14,782 nt of DNA from positions 1 to 14,782 of the forward strand of contig CAZCFZ010000091.1 of the NCBI GenBank assembly GCA_964498065.1, in the 5' to 3' direction. Of this stretch, positions 7,418 through 13,733 are shown in pieces. How positions within the stretch are numbered: the first letter of the stretch is position 1; the number at the start of each line of letters is the position of its first letter. The position numbers and the translations under genes are program-made. The stretch comes from FEN-1297 sp964498065. GTDB lineage: Bacteria > Bacteroidota > Ignavibacteria > Ignavibacteriales > Ignavibacteriaceae. Under the pieces are notes generated by a model. The model saw only the letters and a list, made by a program, of their open reading frames with translations. It was not told the origin of the DNA and did not search any database.

Positions 7418-8248
7418 ATGTATAGATATTTATTTGCTTTTTCAATTGCTTTAATTATGTGTATAAAAATTTTTCCCCAGGATAAAGTTGTTAATTCTTT
7501 TTATCCTACCGATTCGTTAAAATCCAGAATTAATTACGTGAACAATGTAAGAGAAGGAGATGCTAAATTTTATTATCCTAACGGGAAAGTAAAAGAAGAA
7601 TTAACATATGAAAACGGGAAAGTGAACGGACTAGTTAAAGTACATTATGAGAACGGGAAATTAAAAGAAACATTTAACGTTGAAGAAGGAAGACGTGAAG
7701 GCCCTGCCTCTTTGTTTGATTCAACAGGGCATTATATTAAAGATATAGATTACGAAAACGGTAAACTGACACCGGAAACAGCGCCTGTTGAAGAAACACC
7801 CTCAGTTCAGCCGGCAAATACAAATAACTCCAAAACTTCAAAAGAAAATACTTCAAATAAAAAGATTGCCGTACTAAAGGCTAAAACCAATGGTGTTTCT
7901 GTTCCTCCTTCAATTGAAGAAGAGAAGATGAATGATGATCCTGCTTATTATTTAACTGCTGAAGTTATGCCGGAACCTGTCGGTGGAATGAAAGCAATAA
8001 TGGATAAGATTGTTTATCCTTATCAGGCTAAAAAGGATAAAATACAGGGTGTTGTTAAGGTAAAGGCTTTTATTGATAAATACGGAAATGTTACGCATGC
8101 AGAAGTTATTGAAGGAATCGGGCACGGCTGTGATGAAGCTGCCAAAATTGCCGTATTTTATGCTAAATTTAATCCTGGTTTGGTAAAGGGTAAACCTGTT
8201 AAAGTTCAGATGATAATCCCGGTTGATTTTAAACTTGATGAAAAGTGA
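7418..8248 (+). CDS. Secreted MORN-like repeat protein with C-terminal TonB domain
   Basis: A 276-residue envelope protein. Residues 1-21 look like a signal peptide (hydrophobic core LFAFSIALIMCIKIF, then PQDK). Cys15 sits in LIMC, a poor lipobox. Residues about 47-116 hold three MORN/YwqK-like repeats with the recurring YENGK signature (YYPNGK, YENGK, YENGK, YENGK). A low-complexity linker rich in Thr, Pro, Glu and Lys runs from 117 to about 180. Residues 183-274 are a TonB C-terminal domain: PEPVGGMKAI, YPYQAK, GVVKVKAFIDKYGNV, KFNPGLVKGKPVKVQMIIPVDF. Unlike true TonB it lacks a long periplasm-spanning Pro-rich region, and no ExbB/ExbD genes adjoin, so energy coupling is unlikely to be its sole role. 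Similar repeat-TonB fusions occur in Bacteroidota. It is convergent with pdxB, with 13 bp between stops. Confidence 0.88.
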   Translation: MYRYLFAFSIALIMCIKIFPQDKVVNSFYPTDSLKSRINYVNNVREGDAKFYYPNGKVKEELTYENGKVNGLVKVHYENGKLKETFNVEEGRREGPASLFDSTGHYIKDIDYENGKLTPETAPVEETPSVQPANTNNSKTSKENTSNKKIAVLKAKTNGVSVPPSIEEEKMNDDPAYYLTAEVMPEPVGGMKAIMDKIVYPYQAKKDKIQGVVKVKAFIDKYGNVTHAEVIEGIGHGCDEAAKIAVFYAKFNPGLVKGKPVKVQMIIPVDFKLDEK

Positions 8249-8261
8249 GCTTTAAATTATT

Positions 8262-9401
8262 TTATTTATATACCAGTTGGAACCTGAAAGCGTTAAGAAT
8301 CCTTTCTAACTCTATATTCTTGCTTTTCAGTCTTATTTTGTAATTACTGAATTCTCTTCGAAGCGGATAATTCTTCCTTAATTGATCAAAGTATTTCGGT
8401 CTTAATTCATTAGGCTGGCCTTTAATCAATCTCAATTCTTTATCATCTCTTCCAATTTTATAGATAGAAGAAAAAATTTCATAAAGAAATTCTTCGCTGT
8501 AGGTTTTCATAACAGCATCAATAGAAGTATTCTCAAGTTTCGGCAGTTTCGGCTTCCACAACGGTATTTTATTAAAAGCCTTGCAGAAAGCATCATATAT
8601 CATTACCGTACCGTTCAATTTTCCCTCTAAAGAATAACCTGCTATGTGAGGAGTTCCGATTTTTACAAGTTCCAGCAAATGTAAATTTATACCGGGTTCA
8701 TTTTCCCAAACGTCTAACACAACCTTTAATTTTTTGGATTGAAGCAATTCCGCTAATGCAGAATTATCAACTACCTGCCCTCTGGAAGCATTTAAAAATA
8801 TTGCGTTGTCTTTTAATTTATTTAGGTTATTCTTATTAAAAAGATGAACCGTTTTATCAATACCCGATGTATTTAGCGGAACATGTAGAGTTATTATGTC
8901 AGCGTCATAAATTTTATCTATGGGGACATACTCATCACTCTTTGTTAGTCTTTGTAGAGGCGGATCATTTTTTAAAACATCCATTCCCACGGATTTTGCC
9001 AGGCGGGCAATCCGGCTTCCTATATTGCCGACGCCTACAATTCCGATTGTTTTTCCCTTTATAGTAATATTATTTTTATATGCTAATGTAAGTATTGAAG
9101 TGAAAATATATTCTGCAACAGCATCCGCATTACAGCCTTTGGCACCGGAGAAATTAATTTTTTTATTTCTTAAATAGTTTAAATCGATATGATCGGTGCC
9201 TATCGTTGCAGTTCCTACAAATTTAACAGGAGTATCTTTAAGGAGCTCTTCATTTACTCTTGTAATCGATCTGACAAGTAATGCATCGGCATCCTTTAAA
9301 AGATCATTAGTAATCATTCTTCCTTGTATAAGCTTTATATTACCAAAAGGAGAAAAAGCTTCTCTTGCATAAGCAATATTTTCATCTATAACTATATTCA
9401 T
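8262..9401 (-). CDS. pdxB: 4-phosphoerythronate (erythronate-4-phosphate) dehydrogenase
   Basis: NAD-dependent D-2-hydroxyacid dehydrogenase that oxidises 4-phospho-D-erythronate in the DXP-dependent pyridoxal phosphate pathway. I start it at the ATG at 9401 (minus), giving 379 residues beginning MNIVIDENIAYA, which aligns with the MKILVDEN start of E. coli PdxB. A TTG three codons upstream also opens the frame but is less likely. Seen: VRSITRVNEELL and FVGTATIGTDHID; GCNADAVAEY; the Rossmann motif GVGNIG at 123-128; the catalytic triad Arg207 (NASRG), Glu235 (WENEP) and His252 (TPHIAGYSLEGK). The PdxB-specific C-terminal dimerisation domain ends KNYPLRREFSNY. HIAGYSLEGK separates it from SerA and other family members. 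It is transcribed toward the TonB-domain gene, from the repeat-rich region. No other B6 genes are in the window. Confidence 0.95.
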   Translation of the reverse strand: MNIVIDENIAYAREAFSPFGNIKLIQGRMITNDLLKDADALLVRSITRVNEELLKDTPVKFVGTATIGTDHIDLNYLRNKKINFSGAKGCNADAVAEYIFTSILTLAYKNNITIKGKTIGIVGVGNIGSRIARLAKSVGMDVLKNDPPLQRLTKSDEYVPIDKIYDADIITLHVPLNTSGIDKTVHLFNKNNLNKLKDNAIFLNASRGQVVDNSALAELLQSKKLKVVLDVWENEPGINLHLLELVKIGTPHIAGYSLEGKLNGTVMIYDAFCKAFNKIPLWKPKLPKLENTSIDAVMKTYSEEFLYEIFSSIYKIGRDDKELRLIKGQPNELRPKYFDQLRKNYPLRREFSNYKIRLKSKNIELERILNAFRFQLVYK

Positions 9402-9573
9402 AATTTGCAAATTAGCATATATCAGACAATGATATTATTTTCATTCATAATATAAAATTAAAATCCTAATTAAATGAGATATATATCAATTATATTTTAT
9501 TTTATGAAAATGATTTAAATTGCCCTAATTAATATTTACAACACATATTATATTTACATTAATAATTGGTAAT

Positions 9574-9627
9574 TTAAATTTTAATTCCCGATTTGGGTAA
9601 TCATTCGGGAAGAGTTAAATTTTAATT
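9574..9627. repeat. Hairpin between 13-bp direct repeats
   Basis: TTAAATTTTAATT occurs at 9574-9586 and 9615-9627. Between and overlapping them, TTCCCGA (9585-9591) pairs with TCGGGAA (9605-9611). This could be a small insertion with a target duplication or chance in AT-rich DNA. Confidence 0.45.
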
Positions 9628-9632
9628 TTGTT

Positions 9633-9908
9633 ACTCAAATAGACCGCCGTATTAATAAAGGGGGTTTAAACCCCTCAAATTTATTGATGTTTTTAATCCA
9701 CGCTCTAAAAGGCGTGGCTAAATTAAGAGGCTGTCTCAAAAGAGGGAATTTGTCATGCTGAACTTGATTCAGCATCTCTTTTTAAGAGAAATTCGAATGT
9801 TTAGATTCCGGGTCAAGCCCGGAATGACAGTTTTGAGACAGCCTCAGAAGAAAAACTCCTAAAACGTCCTGGGCTTTAGCCTATTCAATTAAGGCGGTCA
9901 ACTTTAGT
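9633..9908. mobile_element. MITE-like element with GACCGCC ends, carrying a nested element
   Basis: The ends are imperfect inverted repeats of about 16 bp: ACTCAAATAGACCGCC at 9633-9648 against ACTAAAGTTGACCGCC on the minus strand ending at 9908. The flanks TTGTT and TAGTT are a 4/5 match, so the target duplication is uncertain. Hairpins inside are the palindrome GGGGTTTAAACCCC (9661-9674), CCACGC/GCGTGG (9698-9717) and GGC/GCC around TTTA (9872-9881). Without the nested element it would be about 157 bp, similar in size to the others. Confidence 0.6.
9727..9845. mobile_element. MITE-like element GGCTGTCTCAAAA, copy A (nested)
   Basis: A perfect 15-bp terminal inverted repeat, GAGGCTGTCTCAAAA at 9727-9741 with its complement at 9831-9845. 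The core 9729-9843 is shared with the copy at 10666-10801. Inside are two inward-facing hairpin units: 9755-9775 (stem ATGCTGAA/TTCAGCAT, loop CTTGA) and 9805-9825 (stem ATTCCGGG/CCCGGAAT, loop CTTGA on the minus strand), each with GTCAT on its outer side. No clear target duplication was found. Confidence 0.85.
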
Positions 9909-10014
9909 TAGTTATTACTTTGATTTCAGGCACATACATGCAAATTACATTTCTATTTACATGAGTGGTTCAACCTTTCAGATTGTTTTATATTGGATAG
10001 AAACTTATTAATTG

Positions 10015-10208
10015 AACCCGTTGTGTGAATTAAATAATAATATATATTAAATGAATTTTTCGATATAAAAATATTTTCAAAAACGCGTTAAATTGTCACC
10101 GTGAGCGGAGTCGAACGGTGAATATAAGTCTTCGACTACGCTCAGACTGACATAAGTGTCTATTATTTCACTAATTTTTAAATGATTTTTTATTTCACAC
10201 AACAAGTT
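10015..10208. mobile_element. MITE-like element (TTGTGTGAATTA family, copy 2, 5-bp TSD)
   Basis: A 194-bp element. The left end AACCCGTTGTGTGAA (10015-10029) matches the right end on the minus strand AACTTGTTGTGTGAA (ending 10208) at 13 of 15 positions. It is flanked by the perfect direct repeat AATTG (10010-10014 and 10209-10213). Two inward-facing hairpin units with core GAGCGNAGTCGA lie inside: 10097-10120 (stem CACCGT/ACGGTG) and 10127-10148 on the minus strand (stem AGTCT/AGACT). Its ends belong with 7212-7375, while its hairpin core belongs with 4878-5029. Confidence 0.85.
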
Positions 10209-10246
10209 AATTGAATTAATAATACTGCGGCTTTTTATTATTAATT

Positions 10247-10409
10247 ACTGAAGTTTTGCGCGATGGAAAGAAGTGAGTGTCATACCCGTGAAAGCGGATA
10301 TCCATTGTACTAAAATAAAAAAAAAGATTTCCACCCCGCCTGCCGGTCGGGCAGGTTTCTTGGAAATGACAATATTGAACTTCAAAATTCGTTATTGCAT
10401 AACTTCAGT
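10247..10409. mobile_element. MITE-like element (ACTGAAGTTWTGC ends, 5-bp TSD)
   Basis: A 163-bp element with ends ACTGAAGTTTTGC (10247-10259) and, on the minus strand, ACTGAAGTTATGC (ending 10409), 12 of 13 identical. It is flanked by perfect direct repeats TAATT (10242-10246 and 10410-10414). The left hairpin unit is at 10282-10301 (stem ATACCCG with one mismatch, loop TGAAAG). The right unit is at 10327-10367 (stem ATTTCCA/TGGAAAT, perfect), and its loop carries a GC-rich mini-hairpin (10339-10355). GTCAT flanks each unit on the outer side. Confidence 0.82.
10339..10355. repeat. GC-rich mini-hairpin insert, copy 1
   Basis: A 6-bp stem CCTGCC/GGCAGG with a 5-nt loop, flanked by CCCG on one side. 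On the minus strand it matches copy 2 (10700-10716) except for one loop base. It sits inside the loop of a larger hairpin unit. Confidence 0.75.
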
Positions 10410-10665
10410 TAATTAAAAGATAAATAGATTTAAATTTAGTTGGGATTATAGATATATAATTAAAACCTGCTTCATAGCGGGACTCACGCGGCGAAGCTGT
10501 ATATAAACCGTTATTATGTGTTTGTTCGTTCCATGTATTCTGAATATCTTAACAAAATCAAAAGTATTTCTTAAACTGTTCTTTTAAATATTTTAACTAA
10601 ATTTCAATATAGGAACTTCTATTTATTTAATTTAAATACCGTTGTTCGAAACTAATATTAAAACC

Positions 10666-10801
10666 GGCTGTCTCAAAAGAGAATATTTGTCATGCTGAAC
10701 CTGCCCGTCCGGCAGGCGGGCTTGATTCAGCATCTCTTTTTAGTAGTTATTCGAGTATTTAGATTCCGGGTCAAGCCCGGAATGACAGTTTTGAGATAAC
10801 C
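10666..10801. mobile_element. MITE-like element GGCTGTCTCAAAA, copy B
   Basis: A second copy of the 9727-9845 family. The left end GGCTGTCTCAAAAGAG is intact; the right end reads GATAACC instead of GACAGCC, two transitions. The hairpin units are as in copy A: left stem ATGCTGAA/TTCAGCAT (10692-10733) and right stem ATTCCGGG/CCCGGAAT (10763-10783). The left unit is enlarged by a 21-nt GC-rich insert (10700-10720) placed just before the CTTGA loop. No target duplication is obvious. It ends 97 nt before wecB. Confidence 0.85.
10700..10716. repeat. GC-rich mini-hairpin insert, copy 2
   Basis: CCTGCC/GGCAGG stem with loop CGTCC, followed by CGGG. Comparison with copy A of the host element shows it as a clean insertion of 21 nt. 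Confidence 0.8.
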
Positions 10802-10898
10802 TCTTTAAAAGTTATGAAAAATATTTTGAACAACGGATTTTGAATGTTTAAGTTTATACTTAAAAATAAGCTAATCGTTTATATCGGGATAAAATTAT

Positions 10899-12002
10899 AT
10901 GAAAGTTATTTCCATAGTAGGTGCAAGGCCGAATTTTATGAAAGTTGCACCGATTCATAAAGCATTCGGGAAACTAAATAAAAAGATTAATAAAAAAATT
11001 GAACATCTGATCTGTCATACCGGCCAGCATTATGACGCAAACATGTCTAAAATATTTTTTGAAGAACTTGAACTTCCGAAGCCTGACTTTTATCTCGGAG
11101 TCGGATCAGGTTCGCATGCAGAGCAGACAGCCAAAATAATGATTGAATTTGAAAAAGTACTTATTGATGAGAAGCCGGATTTAATTATAGTTGTCGGTGA
11201 TGTTAACTCTACGGCGGCCTGCAGTATAGTTGCAGTTAAAATGGGAATAAAAATAGCGCATGTGGAAGCAGGACTTCGCAGCTACGACCGGACAATGCCG
11301 GAAGAAATAAACAGGCTGTTAACCGATCAAATAGCCGATTATTTATTTGTAACGGAAAAAAGCGGTATAGAAAATCTTAAACGTGAAGGAATTCCGGAGA
11401 ATAAAATTTTCTTTGTAGGAAATGTAATGATCGACAGCTTGATTTATTATATGCCTAAAGCCGAGAAATCAAAAATAATCTCGGAGCTTAAAATCGGTTC
11501 AACTAATTTTGTCCTGATAACTCTTCACAGGCCGGCTAATGTAGACTCTCCCTATTTTCTTAAAGAAATGGTGTCCTTCCTTAACACAGTAGCAGAAAAA
11601 AGACCTGTTGTTTTTCCAATACACCCGAGAACAAGTAAAAATCTGAAAAAATATAAAATCGATAGACTGCTTACAAAGAATGTTCATTTAACGGATCCTA
11701 TAGGCTATATAGATTTTCTTTATCTAACAAAGCATGCGGAGTTGATAGTTACCGACAGCGGAGGTATCCAGGAAGAATCAACTTATTTAGGTGTTCAATG
11801 CATTACCGTAAGAGAAAATACGGAACGCCCGGTTACAGTTGAAATAGGAACAAATCAGCTCATAGGGACTGATCTTGAAAAGGTAAAAAATGCAGCGATG
11901 GATGTACTGGAGGGAAAATTAAAGCAAGGTTCTGTTCCGGAATTATGGGATGGCCGCGCAGCGGAAAGAATAGTCTCTATCCTTACGGATTTAGACAATT
12001 AA
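10899..12002 (+). CDS. wecB: Non-hydrolysing UDP-N-acetylglucosamine 2-epimerase
   Basis: Cytoplasmic enzyme interconverting UDP-GlcNAc and UDP-ManNAc, supplying ManNAc-type sugars for surface polysaccharide. The 367 residues are normal for the family (about 360-380). The GT-B-like two-domain fold is marked by GARPNFMKVAPI at 8-19, TGQHYD at 41-46, GDVNSTAA at 100-107, HVEAGLRSYDRTMPEEINR from 121, LHRPANVD at 209-216 and TDSGGIQEE at 285-293. Residues equivalent to the E. coli catalytic set are present: Asp101, Glu123, Glu135/136 and His210. Absence of the hydrolysing-type N-terminal variant supports the non-hydrolysing class. The start ATG at 10899 has a GGGA (10886-10889) at suitable distance. 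An SDR sugar enzyme follows 89 nt downstream on the same strand, fitting a polysaccharide precursor operon. Confidence 0.95.
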   Translation: MKVISIVGARPNFMKVAPIHKAFGKLNKKINKKIEHLICHTGQHYDANMSKIFFEELELPKPDFYLGVGSGSHAEQTAKIMIEFEKVLIDEKPDLIIVVGDVNSTAACSIVAVKMGIKIAHVEAGLRSYDRTMPEEINRLLTDQIADYLFVTEKSGIENLKREGIPENKIFFVGNVMIDSLIYYMPKAEKSKIISELKIGSTNFVLITLHRPANVDSPYFLKEMVSFLNTVAEKRPVVFPIHPRTSKNLKKYKIDRLLTKNVHLTDPIGYIDFLYLTKHAELIVTDSGGIQEESTYLGVQCITVRENTERPVTVEIGTNQLIGTDLEKVKNAAMDVLEGKLKQGSVPELWDGRAAERIVSILTDLDN

Positions 12003-12091
12003 TAAATTCTAGAAACTTTATTATAAGTCAAATTATTATAGATTTATACTTGTGTTTTTTCATAATTATAAGATAAAAAGGATCAATTAAA

Positions 12092-13042
12092 TTGAAATTC
12101 TTAGTTACAGGCGGCGGGGGATTTGTCGGTTCGCATATCGTTGAGTTCTTGCTTAAGAGTGGACATAAAGTAAGAATACTCGATAATTTTTCAACCGGTA
12201 AAAAAGAAAACATTTATGCATTTGAAAAAGATATTGAGCTCGTTGAAGGCGATATAAGAAATTATAATACTGCAGCCGAAGCAGTAAAAGGATCCGAATT
12301 AATAATTCATCTTGCCGCATTAGCGCCGGCGCAGCGTTCCATAGCCGATCCTGTTTTATGTAATGAAATTAATATTAATGGTACGGTTAACATTTTAGAT
12401 GCTGCAAGAAAATATGATGTTCAGAGAGTGGTTCTTGCAAGCTCTTCTTCTGTGTACGGAAATACAAGTGAAACTCCTAAACATGAAAAACTTGCACCTG
12501 ATATTTTGTCTCCTTTTGCGCTTACCAAACTAACCTGCGAAAATTACGGCAAAATGTTCTCAGAGCTTTACGGCTTGGAAACCGTATCTCTTAGATATTT
12601 TAGTGTGTTTGGTCCGAAACAGGATTATAAATCGCAGTATTCTCCTATTGTACCTAAATTTATTACAGCAATGCTGGGAGGGAACCAGCCGGTAGTTCTG
12701 GGTGACGGCGAGCAAAGCCGGGATTTTGTTTTTGTATCAAATGTTGTTAAAGCCAGCTATTTAGCGGCCGTTACGGAATTAAAAGAAAAAAGCGCAGTTT
12801 TAAATTGTGCATCCAACGAACACATAACGTTAAATCAGCTTGTAGATTCAATAAACGATATTCTTCACAGCGATATTTTACCTGTTTACTCTGAGCCCAG
12901 AAAAAGCGATATTAGAAGCCTGATTGCGGATATATCTCTTGCTGAAAAGCTGCTTGGCTACAAACCGGAAGTCACTTTTAAAGAAGGATTGGAATTAACG
13001 GTTGAATATTATAAAACTAAAATGTTCCCGAGCTTAAGGTAG
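12092..13042 (+). CDS. Extended-SDR NDP-sugar epimerase/dehydratase-like protein (catalytic Tyr replaced by Phe)
   Basis: A 316-residue extended short-chain dehydrogenase of the NAD-dependent epimerase/dehydratase family, which acts on nucleotide sugars. The start codon is TTG at 12092: an in-frame stop lies at 12074-12076, no ATG is available, AAAAGGA (12076-12082) is a good Shine-Dalgarno site, and the protein then begins with the expected MKFLVTGGGGFVGSH. Seen: the GxxGxxG nucleotide loop at 7-13; Asp31 at the end of beta 2, favouring NAD; DIRN at 54-57; HLAA at 73-76; the serine cluster SSSS at 117-120 followed by VYG; RYFSVFGP at 168-175; GDGEQSRDFVFV at 204-215. The catalytic YxxxK is FALTK here: Phe142 (TTT, 12515-12517) and Lys146. 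Closest in type to GalE/WbpP-like enzymes; the exact substrate cannot be assigned. It follows wecB and likely shares its transcript. Confidence 0.88.
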   Translation: MKFLVTGGGGFVGSHIVEFLLKSGHKVRILDNFSTGKKENIYAFEKDIELVEGDIRNYNTAAEAVKGSELIIHLAALAPAQRSIADPVLCNEININGTVNILDAARKYDVQRVVLASSSSVYGNTSETPKHEKLAPDILSPFALTKLTCENYGKMFSELYGLETVSLRYFSVFGPKQDYKSQYSPIVPKFITAMLGGNQPVVLGDGEQSRDFVFVSNVVKASYLAAVTELKEKSAVLNCASNEHITLNQLVDSINDILHSDILPVYSEPRKSDIRSLIADISLAEKLLGYKPEVTFKEGLELTVEYYKTKMFPSLR

Positions 13043-13050
13043 AGTTATGA

Positions 13051-13316
13051 TGTAATCTTAAGATAAAAGTAAAAAGATAAAAGAAAAAAGTAAAAAGATA
13101 AAAGAAAAAAGTAAAAAGATAAAAGAAAAAAGTAAAAAGANNNNNNNNNNNNNNNNNNNNNNNNNNNNNNNNNNNNNNNNNNNNNNNNNNNNNNNNNNNN
13201 NNNNNNNNNNNNNNNNNNNNNNNNNNNNNNNNNNNNNNNNAAAAGTAAAAAGATAAAAGAAAAAAGTAAAAAGATAAAAGAAAAAAGTAAAAAGATAAAA
13301 GAAAAAAAATAAAAGG
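13051..13316. repeat. 21-bp purine-rich minisatellite, broken by an assembly gap
   Basis: A tandem array with unit GTAAAAAGATAAAAGAAAAA plus one further A (21 bp). GT positions at 13069, 13090, 13111 and 13132 before the gap and 13245, 13266 and 13287 after it keep exact 21-bp spacing. One strand is almost pure A/G. The final unit degenerates (13300-13316). Copy number is unknown because the assembly failed here. The array lies between the SDR stop and the four-helix gene. Confidence 0.93.
13141..13240. other. Assembly gap (100 N) inside the minisatellite
   Basis: Exactly 100 N within a tandem array, most simply explained by repeat collapse. The true length is unknown. Confidence 0.97.
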
Positions 13317-13364
13317 ATAGAATAAGAATTAATATTATTTTTAAAATAAAATGAGAGGGGAGAA

Positions 13365-13733
13365 ATGAGCGCTAATGAATTGCAAAATAGATTATTTGAT
13401 TTTGCGGTAAGAGTTTTAAAATTTCTTTCTATGCTGCCTAAAAGTCCGGAGTTTAATGTTATAAGATATCAATTAGCCAAAAGCTCAACATCATCAGGTG
13501 CAAATTACGAAGAATCTCAGGCGGGATCTTCAAAAGCAGATTTTAATAATAAGGTAAGAATTTCATTACGTGAAATGAGAGAATCAAATTACTGGTTAAG
13601 AATAATTAAAGCTACAATTTGTGAAGATAAGGATTCGAAAAATTTAAACATTTTATTAGATGAATCTGATCAGTTGAAAAAAATTTTAGGATCGATTGTA
13701 ACTAAAACAAGAAAAAGTATAGTAAAAAGATAA
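13365..13733 (+). CDS. Four-helix-bundle protein (S23 / Avd-like family)
   Basis: A 122-residue, mostly helical basic protein. It matches the S23-type four-helix-bundle family, first known from ORFs in 23S rRNA intervening sequences and related to Avd of diversity-generating retroelements. Seen: GANYEESQAGSSKADF at 45-60, KVRISLREMRESNYWLRII at 63-81 (the ESNYWL signature), and an amphipathic C-terminal helix ending in basic residues. The ATG at 13365 is preceded by a purine-rich AGGGGAG (13356-13362), with tight spacing. No rRNA, reverse transcriptase or variable repeat is nearby, so it is a stand-alone member whose function is unknown. The last codons and stop (GTAAAAAGATAA, 13722-13733) repeat the core of the upstream minisatellite. 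An inverted copy of the repeat lies downstream (13894-13911), so the gene is bracketed by related sequence. Confidence 0.9.
   Translation: MSANELQNRLFDFAVRVLKFLSMLPKSPEFNVIRYQLAKSSTSSGANYEESQAGSSKADFNNKVRISLREMRESNYWLRIIKATICEDKDSKNLNILLDESDQLKKILGSIVTKTRKSIVKR

Larger units (their letters stand above)
9402..10898. other. 1.5-kb gene-free, MITE-rich intergenic region
   Basis: No credible gene on either strand. It separates divergent pdxB and wecB, so both promoters should lie here. It contains a hairpin flanked by 13-bp direct repeats (9574-9627), an element at 9633-9908 with another nested in it (9727-9845), and further elements at 10015-10208, 10247-10409 and 10666-10801. Only 10410-10665 is without recognised structure apart from a small imperfect hairpin around 10468-10483. 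Confidence 0.75.

Noticed and set aside
8249..8261. Bidirectional terminator between the convergent TonB-domain gene and pdxB
   Set aside because: Only 13 bp separate the stops and no stem-loop with a T tract is visible.
9727..9845. Target-site duplication around the GGCTGTCTC element
   Set aside because: Flanks were compared at several border placements and no convincing duplication was found, so none is claimed.
10405..10548. Minus-strand open stretch of 48 codons that reads like the end of a protein
   Set aside because: It has no start codon and begins right after a stop, its end lies in the terminal repeat of the element at 10247-10409, and I recognise no domain. A decayed gene remnant is possible but unsupported.
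13051..13316. Possible CRISPR array
   Set aside because: Units are contiguous 21-mers without unique spacers, and no cas genes are present.
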